From NCBI RefSeq assembly GCF_011761475.1, contig NZ_JAASRS010000001.1, positions 744,001-808,000 of the forward strand: DNA of 64,000 nt, written 5' to 3'. Below the pieces are notes generated by a model, which searched no databases, was not told the DNA's origin, and worked only from the letters and a program-made list of their open reading frames with translations. Numbering within the stretch: the stretch's first letter is position 1; the number at the start of each line of letters is the position of its first letter. The stretch is from Saccharococcus thermophilus (GTDB lineage: Bacteria > Bacillota > Bacilli > Bacillales > Anoxybacillaceae). Of the stretch, positions 27,718 through 37,218 are shown piece after piece. Position numbers and translations under genes: made by a program.

Positions 27718-29742
27718 ATGGATATGAGCCAATATTTAGAGGTATTCATTGACGAAAGCAAAGAGCATTTGCAAGCCATCAATGAACAGTTGCTGGAATT
27801 GGAAAAAGCACCGGAAAATATGGAGATCGTCAATGAAATTTTCCGTTCTGCCCATACGTTAAAAGGAATGTCAGCGACGATGGGATTTGAAGATTTGGCT
27901 AATTTAACCCATCAGATGGAAAATGTGCTCGACGGCATTCGCAACCATAAAATTTCCGTCACCTCGGAAATATTGGATGTTGTATTTCAGGCAGTCGACC
28001 ATTTAGAAGCGATGATTATGTCGATTGCCGCAGGCGGTGACGGCAAACGCGACGTAAAAGAAGTGGTGGAGCAGTTAAAGCGGATTGAACAAGGAGAAGT
28101 TCCCGCCTCTTTAGCGGAACAATCATCCAATACTTCTTCTGTACCGCTTGCGCAAACATACGGGGAGTTTGAACATAATGTGCTGCAGCAGGCCAAAGAG
28201 CAAGGCTTTTCCGTCTATGAAATCCGCGTGAAATTACGGGCAGACTGTTTGTTAAAATCCGCGCGTGTTTATATGATTTTTGAGGCATTAAACGAGGCTG
28301 GCGAAGTGATTAAATCGACTCCCCCTGTCGAGATGCTCGAAGAGGAGCAATTTGATCAAGAATTTCTGCTGGCGGTGGTGACGAAACAATCCGCAGAACA
28401 ATTATATGAGCGGCTGATGAAAGTTTCTGAAGTGGAAGAAGTAGACGTTGTACCGCTCGATATGGATAAGCAGAAGGAAACGGGCGTTGCACAAGCCGCA
28501 CATGAAGCGGCGCTCGAACAGCAAGCGGCGACCGTTCAAGAGAAGAGAGAGAAAACACCGGAGAAAAATACAGTTGTGAAACAAACGGCGGCAGCGAATA
28601 AAACGATTCGCGTCAATATTGAACGGCTCGATATTTTAATGAATTTATTTGAGGAGCTCGTCATTGACCGCGGGCGGTTAGAACAAATTGCCCGCGAATT
28701 GAACCACCCTGAATTAAACGAAACAGTCGAACGAATGTCGCGCATTTCCAGCGATTTGCAAACGATTATTTTAAACATGCGCATGGTTCCGGTAGAAACC
28801 GTGTTCAACCGTTTTCCACGCATGGTACGGCAATTGGCGCGCGAATTGGGAAAAAAAGTAAACTTGGAAATCATCGGGGCGGAAACCGAGCTTGACCGCA
28901 CCGTCATTGATGAAATTGGCGATCCGCTCGTTCATCTTCTCCGCAATGCGATTGATCACGGCATTGAAACACCGGATGTACGCCGGGCAAGCGGCAAGCC
29001 GGAAGAAGGGACTGTAAAGTTAAAAGCATACCATAGCGGCAATCATGTGTTCATTGAAATTGAAGATGATGGCGCCGGCATTCGGCGGGAGAAAGTGTTG
29101 CAAAAAGCGCTCGATCGCGGAATTATTTCCCAGCAAGGCATCGCCAATTTAACGGATAAGCAAGTATATGAACTGATTTTTGCGCCTGGTTTTTCGACCG
29201 CCGATCATATTTCCGATATTTCCGGACGTGGGGTCGGACTCGACGTCGTCAAAAGCACAATTGAGTCGCTTGGCGGTACGGTGACGGTAGATTCGGAGGA
29301 AGGAAAAGGATCGATTTTTTCGATTCAATTGCCGTTGACATTATCGATTATTTCTGTATTGCTCGTAGAAATTCAGCAAGAAAAATACGCCATTCCGTTA
29401 TCGTCGATTATTGAAACCGCCATTATTAAAAAAGAAGATATTTTGCATGCGTACAACCAACAAGTGATTGATTTCCGCGGAAAAGTAGTCCCGCTCGTAT
29501 TTTTAAAAGACATTTTTGAAGTGCCCGCAGCAGCGGAGGAAGAGGAAGCCATTTCCGTGGTGATCGTTCGCAAAGGGGAAAAAATGGCAGGACTTGTTGT
29601 CGATTCGTTTATTGGGCAGCAGGAAGTCGTGTTAAAGTCATTAGGAAACTATTTAACCTCCGTCTTTGCAATTTCCGGCGCAACGATATTAGGTGACGGC
29701 CAAGTAGCGCTCATTATTGACTGCAATGCGTTAATTAAATAA
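27718..29742 (+). CDS. cheA: Chemotaxis histidine kinase CheA
   Basis: Autophosphorylating kinase of the chemotaxis array, 674 residues. ATG 27718 gives M-D-M-S-Q-Y-L as in B. subtilis and lies behind AAGGGGGAAGAGGA. The Hpt domain has phospho-His in RSAHTLKGMSATMG. The P2 CheY-binding domain is at about 155-255, then the P3 dimerisation helices. The HATPase domain has N-box HLLRNAIDHGIE and G-boxes DDGAGI and GRGVGLDVV. The C-terminal CheW-like P5 domain starts near LPLTLSIISVLLVE. Confidence 0.97.
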   Translation: MDMSQYLEVFIDESKEHLQAINEQLLELEKAPENMEIVNEIFRSAHTLKGMSATMGFEDLANLTHQMENVLDGIRNHKISVTSEILDVVFQAVDHLEAMIMSIAAGGDGKRDVKEVVEQLKRIEQGEVPASLAEQSSNTSSVPLAQTYGEFEHNVLQQAKEQGFSVYEIRVKLRADCLLKSARVYMIFEALNEAGEVIKSTPPVEMLEEEQFDQEFLLAVVTKQSAEQLYERLMKVSEVEEVDVVPLDMDKQKETGVAQAAHEAALEQQAATVQEKREKTPEKNTVVKQTAAANKTIRVNIERLDILMNLFEELVIDRGRLEQIARELNHPELNETVERMSRISSDLQTIILNMRMVPVETVFNRFPRMVRQLARELGKKVNLEIIGAETELDRTVIDEIGDPLVHLLRNAIDHGIETPDVRRASGKPEEGTVKLKAYHSGNHVFIEIEDDGAGIRREKVLQKALDRGIISQQGIANLTDKQVYELIFAPGFSTADHISDISGRGVGLDVVKSTIESLGGTVTVDSEEGKGSIFSIQLPLTLSIISVLLVEIQQEKYAIPLSSIIETAIIKKEDILHAYNQQVIDFRGKVVPLVFLKDIFEVPAAAEEEEAISVVIVRKGEKMAGLVVDSFIGQQEVVLKSLGNYLTSVFAISGATILGDGQVALIIDCNALIK

Positions 29743-29770
29743 TTCGTTTATTTGGAAGGGGAAGCGTGCC

Positions 29771-30208
29771 ATGACGGTGATGCAAGGAACTGAATGGAAA
29801 GTCATTGCTTTTCGGCTAAAAGATGAAGAATATGCCCTCCCGGTTCAATATGTTCGCTCTATTGAAAAAATCCAGCATATTACCCGCGTTCCGCGTACGG
29901 CGCATTATGTCAAAGGAGTGATTAATTTACGCGGCGTCGTCACGCCGATTATTGACTTACGGGAGCGATTTGGTTTTCCGTCTGTTCCGTACTCTGAACA
30001 GACGCGAATTATTATCGTATCCATTGAAGATATGGAAGTCGGGCTCATCGTCGACGCAGCCAATGATGTGCTCGATATCCCAGCATCAAGCGTGGAACCG
30101 CCGCCGGAAGCGATTGGAGCAGTGGAAGTTGATTATATTCATGGAGTTGCCAAAGTTGGCAGAAGACTGTTGATCCTATTGAATTTAGAAAAAGTATTAG
30201 AGAAGTAA
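29771..30208 (+). CDS. cheW: Chemotaxis coupling protein CheW
   Basis: Links CheA to receptors. The product has 145 residues and is a single CheW beta-barrel domain (KVIAFRLKDEEYALPVQYVRSIEKI ... VKGVINLRGVVTPIIDLRERFG). The GGGGAAG site lies about six bases before ATG 29771. It is followed by 49 bases without a clear signal before cheC. Confidence 0.96.
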   Translation: MTVMQGTEWKVIAFRLKDEEYALPVQYVRSIEKIQHITRVPRTAHYVKGVINLRGVVTPIIDLRERFGFPSVPYSEQTRIIIVSIEDMEVGLIVDAANDVLDIPASSVEPPPEAIGAVEVDYIHGVAKVGRRLLILLNLEKVLEK

Positions 30209-30257
30209 GGTCGTTTTCCTTTCATTTTCCGCATTACTGGAGAGGAGCTACTGCTTT

Positions 30258-30890
30258 ATGGATGATATTCACAAACTCAACGGCACTCATATTGATATTT
30301 TAAAAGAAATCGGCAATATCGGGGCGGGAAATGCGGCAACGGCCCTGTCCAAGCTATTAAATAAAAAAATCGAAATGGCGGTTCCGCATGTACAAATTGC
30401 TGCATTTGATGAAATCATGGAACTGATTGGCGGGGCCGAGCAAGTCGTAGCGTGCATATATTTGCGCATTGAAGGAGACGCGCCGGGAAATATGTTTTTC
30501 GTATTGTCGCTCGAGCAGGCGGAACGCTTTATCCGTCAGATGACCGGTGACGAAACATTTTCGTTTCACGAGCATCCGACTGAATTAGGACAATCAGCAT
30601 TACAAGAACTAGGAAATATCCTTGCCGGTTCCTATCTTTCTGCGTTGGCAGACTTTACCCAGTTAGCGCTTTATCCGTCCGTCCCAATGCTTACCGTCGA
30701 TATGATTGGAGCAATTTTGCAATATGGGCTGCTTGAATTGTCCCGCGTCGGCGATTATGCCATTTTGATTGACACCGCAGTATATGATGAGCGACGTCCG
30801 GAAGATAGCGTCAATGGGCATTTCTTTCTGCTCCCTGATCCAGATTCGTTCATCTCCATTTTTCGATCGTTGGGTGTGGAGCTTCCATGA
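30258..30890 (+). CDS. cheC: CheY-P phosphatase CheC
   Basis: Part of the Bacillus-type adaptation system. The product has 210 residues, with two pseudo-symmetric active sites of the form E-x-x-[19 protein letters not shown] near the N-terminus and [17 protein letters not shown] in the second half. CheC also binds CheD and controls its deamidase activity. The start ATG at 30258 follows GAGAGGAG. It overlaps cheD by four bases. Confidence 0.95.
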   Translation: MDDIHKLNGTHIDILKEIGNIGAGNAATALSKLLNKKIEMAVPHVQIAAFDEIMELIGGAEQVVACIYLRIEGDAPGNMFFVLSLEQAERFIRQMTGDETFSFHEHPTELGQSALQELGNILAGSYLSALADFTQLALYPSVPMLTVDMIGAILQYGLLELSRVGDYAILIDTAVYDERRPEDSVNGHFFLLPDPDSFISIFRSLGVELP

Positions 30891-31387
30891 GCGAAACGAT
30901 TCATATCGTAAAAGTCGGCATTGCTGATATGAATGTGGTGCGCGCACCAAATTTAATCCGCACCTCTGGATTGGGGTCGTGTGTCGGCGTTGTCATTTTT
31001 GACGTGATGAAAGAAGTGGCTGGGTTAGCGCATGTAATGCTTCCGGATTCCTCGCTGGCAAGATCGAAAATAATGAATCCGGCTAAATATGCCGACACAG
31101 CGGTGGAGGCGCTCATCAAGCTTGTTCTAGAGGCAGGGGGAAGAAAAGGAATGTTAAAGGCAAAAATAGCCGGCGGGGCGCAAATGTTTTCCTTCCCTTC
31201 GCAAAGCAGCGACATGATGCGGATTGGGGCGAGAAATGTCGAAGCGGTAAAATGGCAGTTAAACCGTTTTCGCATTCCAATCGTTGCCGAAGATGTCGGC
31301 GGCAGCAGCGGCAGAACGATTGAGTTCAATCCGCAGACAGGAATGCTGTCCATTCGTACCGTTAATCATGGGATCAAAGAAATATAA
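30887..31387 (+). CDS. cheD: Chemoreceptor glutamine deamidase CheD
   Basis: Converts receptor Gln to Glu and is regulated by CheC. The product has 166 residues. The catalytic Cys is in the [12 protein letters not shown] motif, His in LAHVMLP and Thr in the [11 protein letters not shown] region. It starts at ATG 30887, within the last codons of cheC (ATGA overlap). The gene is followed by a 42-base gap before sigD. Confidence 0.95.
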   Translation: MSETIHIVKVGIADMNVVRAPNLIRTSGLGSCVGVVIFDVMKEVAGLAHVMLPDSSLARSKIMNPAKYADTAVEALIKLVLEAGGRKGMLKAKIAGGAQMFSFPSQSSDMMRIGARNVEAVKWQLNRFRIPIVAEDVGGSSGRTIEFNPQTGMLSIRTVNHGIKEI

Positions 31388-31429
31388 CAAAGGAAACAGC
31401 GGCATTTTCAATAAACGGGGTGGAATAAT

Positions 31430-32191
31430 ATGGCACATGTGTTAGTGAACGAAGAACGGAAATATTGGGATAGTTGGGTAGAGCATCGCGATCCGCAAGC
31501 TGGAGATAAGCTCGTACAACTATATATGCCGCTTGTTCATTATCATGTGCAGCGAATCGCTGTGTCGTTGCCGAAAAATATTAACAAACAGGAATTAGTC
31601 AGCCTCGGGCTAATTGGTCTTTATGATGCTTTGGAAAAATTTGATCCCTCCCGCGACTTAAAGTTTGATACGTATGCCTCCTTTCGCATTCGCGGCGCCA
31701 TTTTGGACGGACTGCGCAAAGAGGATTGGCTTCCGCGCAGCATAAGAGAAAAGGCGAAAAAAATTGAGGAAACGGTCGAAAAGCTTGAGCAGCGGTATAT
31801 GCGCTCCGTGACAGCAAAAGAAGTCGCTGCTGAATTAGGAATGACAGAAGAAGAAGTATATACGGTAGTAAACGAGGATTTTTTCGCCAACGTGTTATCT
31901 TTTCAACATGTCATGACGGACGAGGAGGAAGAAACGGCGCTTTTGGCCATTCGCGATGAAAAAACGCCATCTCCGGAAGAAGAAGTCATCAAACAGGAGA
32001 TGTACGAAAAACTGGCGGAAGTGATTGAGCAGCTTAGTGAAAAGGAGCAGCTTGTGATTAGTTTATTTTATAAAGAAGAGCTGACATTTACGGAAATTGG
32101 CGAAATTTTAGGGCTTTCTACCTCAAGAATTTCCCAGCTGCATTCCAAAGCGATTTTTAAGTTGCGTAAAATTTTAGAAGCAGCGCTTTAA
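31430..32191 (+). CDS. sigD: RNA polymerase sigma factor for motility (sigma-D)
   Basis: Directs late flagellar, chemotaxis and autolysin genes. The product has 253 residues. Region 2 includes LVSLGLIGLYDALEKFDPSRDLKFDTYASFRIRGAILDGLRKEDWLPRSIREK, region 3 follows, and the region 4 helix-turn-helix is FTEIGEILGLSTSRISQLHSKAIFKLR. ACGGGGTGG precedes ATG 31430. As in B. subtilis it sits near the 3' end of the fla/che operon, where its dosage depends on transcript length. Confidence 0.97.
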   Translation: MAHVLVNEERKYWDSWVEHRDPQAGDKLVQLYMPLVHYHVQRIAVSLPKNINKQELVSLGLIGLYDALEKFDPSRDLKFDTYASFRIRGAILDGLRKEDWLPRSIREKAKKIEETVEKLEQRYMRSVTAKEVAAELGMTEEEVYTVVNEDFFANVLSFQHVMTDEEEETALLAIRDEKTPSPEEEVIKQEMYEKLAEVIEQLSEKEQLVISLFYKEELTFTEIGEILGLSTSRISQLHSKAIFKLRKILEAAL

Positions 32192-32212
32192 ACGGGAAAG
32201 GAAGTGGATGGT

Positions 32213-32458
32213 ATGGATATGAAACTGGCGGAGCTGCAAATCGCTCTCCCGAAAACATATGAAGCCGGGAACATGCAAAATGTGTTGCATCAACACCCGC
32301 AAATGGTGCAATCCCAGCTTGCGGAAGCGACAAAAAGGCAAGACGCGCGGGCGCGGAAGCAAGTAACCGAAAAGCGAACGAGCGCCAATATCGGCCGCAA
32401 ACAACATGGCGGCAATATGCATCCGTATAAAGGAAAAACGATTGACATTAAAGGATAG
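32213..32458 (+). CDS. Small uncharacterised protein between sigD and swrB
   Basis: I do not recognise this 81-residue protein. ATG 32213 is chosen because AAAGGAAG lies eight or nine bases upstream; GTG 32204 is possible but overlaps that site. The N-terminal half (MKLAELQIALPKTYEAGNMQNV) looks amphipathic. The middle is Gln/Lys/Arg-rich and the tail reads NIGRKQHGGNMHPYKGKTIDIKG. It has no membrane segment and no Cys. I do not recall a counterpart between sigD and swrB in B. subtilis. Tight spacing (21 and 9 bases) implies cotranscription with sigD and swrB. Confidence 0.8.
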   Translation: MDMKLAELQIALPKTYEAGNMQNVLHQHPQMVQSQLAEATKRQDARARKQVTEKRTSANIGRKQHGGNMHPYKGKTIDIKG

Positions 32459-32467
32459 TGGAAAACC

Positions 32468-32971
32468 ATGCTTGCATTTTTACTCACGATTAGTTTTCTT
32501 CTTCATGCGCTTTCCTTGTGGATCATTATTTTGCTTTATTTGCGATTAGCGAAGGTAAAAGAAGTCGAAAAGCAGCACCGGCAAATGACGGAAGAGATGG
32601 AGCAAACCTTTTCCACTTATTTATTGGAGTGGAAGGAAGAAAACGAGCGCTTCTTAGCGGAGCTGGCGGCAATATTGTCAAACCGCTCCCGGCCGGATCA
32701 TTCGCCGCCAGCAGACAGCGCAAAGACGCGGGCGGAAGGGAACGAAACAGCGGCGCCAAACGAAGAAACAGAAACGGAAGCGCTCCCTAGCTATTTTCCA
32801 AACATCGATGAGATAAAAGACATTATAGATATACGTCAACAACCGGCTCTTTCTCTTGCCGATCACGCTTGGCAGCTTTACGAACAAGGAAAAACGATTG
32901 AAGAAATCGCCAAAATTCTCCATAAAGGAAAAACGGAAATTGAGCTATTGTTAAAATTCCACCAAAAGTAG
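32468..32971 (+). CDS. swrB: SwrB-like protein (DUF6115/YlxL)
   Basis: Last gene of the fla/che operon. In B. subtilis SwrB promotes flagellar type III export activation. The product has 167 residues, with a transmembrane helix at about residues 3-26 (AFLLTISFLLHALSLWIIILLYL), a coiled coil at about 30-70, an acidic low-complexity linker, and a C-terminal helix-turn-helix-like segment (ALSLADHAWQLYEQGKTIEEIAKILHKGKTEIELLLKF) shared by the family. No intrinsic terminator is visible before the rpsB promoter region. Confidence 0.88.
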   Translation: MLAFLLTISFLLHALSLWIIILLYLRLAKVKEVEKQHRQMTEEMEQTFSTYLLEWKEENERFLAELAAILSNRSRPDHSPPADSAKTRAEGNETAAPNEETETEALPSYFPNIDEIKDIIDIRQQPALSLADHAWQLYEQGKTIEEIAKILHKGKTEIELLLKFHQK

Positions 32972-32983
32972 GCCAATAATTGC

Positions 32984-33011
32984 TTGATTTGTCATCGGCA
33001 GTTGTGATATA
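32984..33011 (+). promoter_or_regulatory. Candidate rpsB promoter
   Basis: TTGATT (32984-32989) and GATATA (33006-33011) are separated by 16 bases. The start would fall near 33018, just ahead of the folded rpsB leader. Confidence 0.45.
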
Positions 33012-33021
33012 TTTTTACATG

Positions 33022-33133
33022 GTGTGAATACACACGTCCATTGATTTAAGCAACGGTGCTGACGTGACGTCGTCAGTCTTGCTTAAGGATGACATGGGCG
33101 GAGGAATAAAAACCAAATATAGGAGGAACCAAC
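33022..33133 (+). ncRNA. rpsB 5' leader, probable S2 autoregulatory RNA
   Basis: The leader folds as nested stems: 33035-33041 with 33094-33100 (7 bp, one GU); 33046-33053 with 33079-33086 (8 bp, perfect); and 33059-33064 with 33071-33076 (6 bp, perfect, 6-nt loop). A small hairpin GTGTG/CACAC precedes them at 33022-33035. The rpsB SD (AGGAGG) follows after a short AT-rich stretch. The position and the long nested stem fit ribosomal protein S2 leaders described in Firmicutes; the assignment is by position and fold only. Confidence 0.65.
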
Positions 33134-33841
33134 ATGTCAGTCATTTCGATGAAACAATTGCTTGAAGCTGGTGTTCATTTTGGACATCAAACTCGCCGTT
33201 GGAACCCAAAAATGAAAAAATATATTTTCACAGAACGCAACGGCATTTATATTATCGATTTGCAAAAAACCGTCAAAAAAGTAGAAGAAGCATACAACTT
33301 TGTGAAAGAATTAGCAGCAAATGGCGGTAAAATTTTGTTTGTCGGTACGAAAAAACAAGCGCAAGAATCGGTAAAAGAAGAAGCGGAACGCTGTGGCATG
33401 TTTTATGTCAACCAACGCTGGCTAGGCGGTACGTTAACAAACTTTGCCACGATTCAAAAACGCATTAAGCGTTTAAGAGAAATTGAAAAAATGGCGGAAG
33501 ACGGCATCTTTGATGTGCTTCCAAAAAAAGAAGTCATCCGCTTAAAGAAAGAGCAAGAACGTTTAGAGAAATTTTTAGGCGGCATTAAAGACATGAAAGA
33601 ACTGCCGGACGCTTTGTTTGTCATCGACCCGCGCAAAGAACGCATCGCAGTTGCGGAAGCGCGCAAATTGAACATTCCGATCATCGGTATCGTTGACACA
33701 AACTGCGACCCGGATGAAATCGACTATGTCATTCCGGCAAACGACGATGCGATTCGTGCGGTAAAACTTCTTACTTCGAAAATTGCTGATGCGGTGTTAG
33801 AAGCAAAACAAGGCGAAGAAGCAGTCGTTGCTGCCGAGTAA
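33134..33841 (+). CDS. rpsB: 30S ribosomal protein S2
   Basis: Ribosomal protein of 235 residues. It begins [44 protein letters not shown] and contains the conserved [10 protein letters not shown] and [31 protein letters not shown] lies eight bases before ATG 33134. A terminator separates it from tsf. Confidence 0.98.
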   Translation: MSVISMKQLLEAGVHFGHQTRRWNPKMKKYIFTERNGIYIIDLQKTVKKVEEAYNFVKELAANGGKILFVGTKKQAQESVKEEAERCGMFYVNQRWLGGTLTNFATIQKRIKRLREIEKMAEDGIFDVLPKKEVIRLKKEQERLEKFLGGIKDMKELPDALFVIDPRKERIAVAEARKLNIPIIGIVDTNCDPDEIDYVIPANDDAIRAVKLLTSKIADAVLEAKQGEEAVVAAE

Positions 33842-33850
33842 TTGGTTTAC

Positions 33851-33890
33851 AAAGGTGATAAGAGGGGAAAGCCTTTTATCACCTTTTTTT
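33851..33890 (+). terminator. Intrinsic terminator after rpsB
   Basis: An 11-bp stem beginning AAAGGTGATAA (33851-33861) pairs with 33876-33886 and runs into a T-tract. It lies between rpsB and tsf and may act as an attenuator balancing S2 against EF-Ts. Confidence 0.88.
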
Positions 33891-33938
33891 GAGACAGAAA
33901 ATCTCTCTTCTTGGCTATACTAATGAATACGGGAAAAA

Positions 33939-33963
33939 ACAAAATTTGCTTTGCGAATTTTGT
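33939..33963 (+). repeat. Inverted repeat in the tsf upstream region
   Basis: ACAAAATT (33939-33946) and AATTTTGT (33956-33963) form a perfect 8-bp inverted repeat with a 9-nt centre. TTGCTT at about 33946 and GATACA at about 33970 could form a tsf promoter overlapping it. An operator role is only a possibility. Confidence 0.35.
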
Positions 33964-34005
33964 TTAAACGATACATACATGTGATTTTAAAGGAGGATTT
34001 TTTTG

Positions 34006-34890
34006 ATGGCGATTACAGCACAAATGGTAAAAGAACTGCGCGAAAAAACAGGCGCGGGAATGATGGACTGCAAAAAAGCACTGATGGAAACAAACGGCGA
34101 CATGGACAAAGCGATTGATTGGCTTCGCGAAAAAGGGATCGCTAAAGCGGCGAAAAAAGCGGACCGCATCGCGGCAGAAGGAACAACGCTTATTGAAACA
34201 GATGGCAACACTGCCGTTATTTTAGAAGTGAACTCAGAAACAGATTTTGTGGCGAAAAACGAAGCGTTCCAAACGTTAGTAAAAGAGCTTGCCGCTCATT
34301 TGTTAAAACATAAGCCGGCTACGCTGGAAGAAGCGCTTGGGCAAACAATGGACAACGGAGCTACCGTTCAAGATCATATTAATGGAGCGATCGCTAAAAT
34401 CGGTGAAAAAATCACGCTGCGCCGCTTTGAAATTATGGAAAAAGGAGATAATGACGTTTTCGGTGCGTACTTGCACATGGGAGGCCGCATCGGCGTATTA
34501 ACATTATTAGCAGGTACGGCAAACCAAGAAGTGGCGAAAGATGTAGCGATGCACATCGCCGCATTGCATCCGAAATACGTTTCGCGTGACCAAGTGCCGC
34601 AAGAAGAAGTACAACATGAACGCGAAGTGTTGAAACAGCAAGCATTGAATGAAGGAAAACCAGAACATATCGTGGAAAAAATGGTAGAAGGCCGTTTAAA
34701 TAAATTTTATGAAGATGTTTGCTTGCTAGAACAAGCGTTTGTAAAAAATCCGGATGTAAAAGTACGCCAATATGTTGAATCGAACGGTGCAACGGTAAAA
34801 CAATTCGTCCGTTATGAAGTCGGCGAAGGCATCGAAAAACGTCAAGATAACTTTGCCGAAGAAGTAATGAACCAAGTAAGAAAGCAATGA
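34006..34890 (+). CDS. tsf: Translation elongation factor Ts
   Basis: Nucleotide exchange factor for EF-Tu, 294 residues. The UBA-like N-terminus [52 protein letters not shown] is diagnostic, with both core subdomains following. ATG 34006 is chosen because AAAGGAGGA lies at good distance; an in-frame TTG immediately precedes it. Confidence 0.98.
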   Translation: MAITAQMVKELREKTGAGMMDCKKALMETNGDMDKAIDWLREKGIAKAAKKADRIAAEGTTLIETDGNTAVILEVNSETDFVAKNEAFQTLVKELAAHLLKHKPATLEEALGQTMDNGATVQDHINGAIAKIGEKITLRRFEIMEKGDNDVFGAYLHMGGRIGVLTLLAGTANQEVAKDVAMHIAALHPKYVSRDQVPQEEVQHEREVLKQQALNEGKPEHIVEKMVEGRLNKFYEDVCLLEQAFVKNPDVKVRQYVESNGATVKQFVRYEVGEGIEKRQDNFAEEVMNQVRKQ

Positions 34891-34901
34891 AGGAAAACAA
34901 C

Positions 34902-34930
34902 AGGGAACACACACCGTGTTCCCTATTTTT
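34902..34930 (+). terminator. Intrinsic terminator after tsf
   Basis: A perfect 9-bp stem (34902-34910 with 34916-34924) and a 5-nt loop are followed by ATTTTT. Confidence 0.88.
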
Positions 34931-35009
34931 AAAAATCAGAAAGCCGTTTTTCTCTCTTTCTGTGAATGATGATCATTGTTTTTCCTAATTAGCTGCATGG
35001 AGGTTTGAC

Positions 35010-35732
35010 ATGGAAAAACCAAAGTATAAACGCATTGTCTTAAAGTTAAGCGGTGAAGCGTTAGCCGGCGAACAAGGATTTGGCATTAACCCTGCGGTTA
35101 TTCAATCCATCGCCAAGCAAGTGAAAGAAGTAGCAGAGCTCGGCGTGGAAATTGCTATTGTTGTTGGCGGCGGCAATATATGGCGTGGAAAAACGGGAAG
35201 CGAAATGGGAATGGACCGTGCCACTGCGGACTATATGGGAATGCTTGCCACCGTCATGAACTCGCTGGCGCTTCAGGACAGTCTGGAAAATCTCGGGGTG
35301 GAAACACGGGTGCAAACGTCGATTGAGATGCGGCAAGTAGCGGAACCTTATATACGAAGAAGAGCGATCCGCCATCTCGAGAAAAAACGTGTTGTCATTT
35401 TTGCGGCTGGAACCGGAAATCCATATTTTTCAACAGATACGACGGCTGCATTGCGCGCGGCGGAAATTGAAGCAGATGTCATTTTAATGGCCAAAAACAA
35501 TGTGGATGGGGTCTATAGCGCGGATCCAAAAATAGACTCCAACGCGGTGAAATATGAGGAATTATCGTATTTAGATGTCATTAAACAAGGTTTAGGCGTC
35601 ATGGATTCTACCGCTTCTTCGCTATGCATGGACAACGATATTCCGTTGATCGTTTTTTCCATTACCGAAGAAGGAAATATTAAACGTGCGGTTTTAGGTG
35701 AAAATATCGGAACAATCGTAAGGGGGAAATAA
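35010..35732 (+). CDS. pyrH: UMP kinase
   Basis: Phosphorylates UMP to UDP. The product has 240 residues of the amino acid kinase fold. [14 protein letters not shown] at the N-terminus, the glycine loop [28 protein letters not shown] and the ATP-site [15 protein letters not shown] are all present. Bacterial UMP kinases are activated by GTP and inhibited by UTP. TGGAGG precedes ATG 35010. frr follows after two bases. Confidence 0.98.
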   Translation: MEKPKYKRIVLKLSGEALAGEQGFGINPAVIQSIAKQVKEVAELGVEIAIVVGGGNIWRGKTGSEMGMDRATADYMGMLATVMNSLALQDSLENLGVETRVQTSIEMRQVAEPYIRRRAIRHLEKKRVVIFAAGTGNPYFSTDTTAALRAAEIEADVILMAKNNVDGVYSADPKIDSNAVKYEELSYLDVIKQGLGVMDSTASSLCMDNDIPLIVFSITEEGNIKRAVLGENIGTIVRGK

Positions 35733-35734
35733 GG

Positions 35735-36292
35735 ATGGCACAACATGTGATTAAGAACGCGAAAGAAAAAATGGATAAAGCGGTGCAAGCGTTTAGCCGT
35801 GAGCTAGCGACGATTCGCGCAGGGAGAGCAAATCCTAGTTTGCTTGAAAAAGTGACGGTTGATTATTATGGTGTGGAAACGCCAATTAACCAGCTTGCGA
35901 GCATCAGCGTGCCGGAAGCTCGTTTATTGGTGATTCAGCCTTATGACAAATCGGTGATTAAAGAGATGGAAAAAGCGATCTTAGCTTCCGATTTAGGGCT
36001 GACGCCATCTAACGATGGATCGGTCATTCGCATCGTCATTCCGCCGCTGACGGAAGAACGGCGCCGCGAGCTGGTGAAGCTGGTGAAAAAATATTCAGAA
36101 GACGCCAAAGTCGCGGTGCGCAACATCCGCCGCGATGCGAACGATGAATTGAAAAAGCTCGAGAAAAACGGCGAAATTACTGAAGATGAATTGCGCGGCT
36201 ATACAGACGATATTCAAGAGCTTACCGATGATCATATTGCTAAAATTGATGCCATTACAAAAGAAAAAGAAAAAGAAGTAATGGAAGTATAA
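35735..36292 (+). CDS. frr: Ribosome recycling factor
   Basis: Splits post-termination ribosomes together with EF-G. The product has 185 residues, the standard length. The signatures [24 protein letters not shown] and [36 protein letters not shown] are complete. AAGGATGG precedes the start. A terminator follows the stop. Confidence 0.98.
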   Translation: MAQHVIKNAKEKMDKAVQAFSRELATIRAGRANPSLLEKVTVDYYGVETPINQLASISVPEARLLVIQPYDKSVIKEMEKAILASDLGLTPSNDGSVIRIVIPPLTEERRRELVKLVKKYSEDAKVAVRNIRRDANDELKKLEKNGEITEDELRGYTDDIQELTDDHIAKIDAITKEKEKEVMEV

Positions 36293-36303
36293 GCAAACCA
36301 AGG

Positions 36304-36337
36304 AAAAAAACCCTCTATGTTTATGGAGGTTTTTTTG
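36304..36337 (+). terminator. Intrinsic terminator after frr
   Basis: An A-rich 5' arm containing ACCCTC pairs with GGAGGTTTT through a bulged stem. Seven T follow. It ends the pyrH-frr unit. Confidence 0.82.
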
Positions 36338-36432
36338 CTATTAATGAAAAGGCAAAAATCGAACAATGGCAATCATTGTCGTTTCAGCACTCTATATGAT
36401 GAATCGTAAAAAATTTTCTGCGGAGGACTAGT

Positions 36433-37218
36433 ATGTTTAATAAAATCCGAAAAAATAAAGGGGAAGAATTTTTTTCACCCGATAGCTACACAAAAGAAGA
36501 AATACTGCGAAATCCGATCCCAAAACATGTCGCCATCATTATGGACGGAAACGGGAGATGGGCAAAAAAACGGGCGCTGCCGCGAGCGGTCGGCCACTAC
36601 GAAGGGATGCAAGTCGTTCGTAAAATTACTCGTTTTGCCAATGAACTCGGCATTCAAATATTATCGTTATATGCTTTTTCAACAGAGAATTGGAAGCGGC
36701 CAAAAAGCGAAGTGGATTATTTAATGAAGCTTCCGGAACAGTTTTTAACGACATTTCTTCCTGAATTGGTTGAAGAAAATGTAAAAGTGCGGGTTATGGG
36801 CCATACGGAGCAGCTTCCTGAACATACCCGCAGAGCGGTGGAAAAAGCGATTTGCGAAACAAAGGAAAATACAGGGCTTATTCTCAATTTCGCTTTAAAC
36901 TATGGGAGCCGCGCGGAAATTACATGCGCGATGCAGCAGATTGCGAAGGAAGTGCAAAAAGGGAAACTTGCACCGGAAGCAATTACGGAAGAATTAATAT
37001 CCTCTTACTTAATGACAAAAGATTTGGTTGATCCAGATTTACTCATTCGCACAAGCGGCGAAATACGGTTAAGCAATTTTATGCTATGGCAGCTTGCCTA
37101 TACGGAATTTTGGTTTACCGATGTCCTATGGCCGGATTTTACCGAGCAACATTTATTAGAAGCGATTGCTGCCTTTCAAAAGCGCGATCGCCGTTTTGGA
37201 GGAGTTTCAGCACGATGA
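36433..37218 (+). CDS. uppS: Undecaprenyl diphosphate synthase (isoprenyl transferase)
   Basis: Condenses farnesyl diphosphate with eight isopentenyl diphosphates to make the lipid carrier for the cell wall. The product has 261 residues. The family motif PKHVAIIMDGNGRWAKKRALPRAVGHYEGM, the STENWKRPKSEV loop and the C-terminal RTSGEIRLSNFMLWQLAYTEFWFTDVLWPDF are intact. GCGGAGGA precedes ATG 36433. The end overlaps cdsA by four bases (ATGA). Confidence 0.98.
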   Translation: MFNKIRKNKGEEFFSPDSYTKEEILRNPIPKHVAIIMDGNGRWAKKRALPRAVGHYEGMQVVRKITRFANELGIQILSLYAFSTENWKRPKSEVDYLMKLPEQFLTTFLPELVEENVKVRVMGHTEQLPEHTRRAVEKAICETKENTGLILNFALNYGSRAEITCAMQQIAKEVQKGKLAPEAITEELISSYLMTKDLVDPDLLIRTSGEIRLSNFMLWQLAYTEFWFTDVLWPDFTEQHLLEAIAAFQKRDRRFGGVSAR

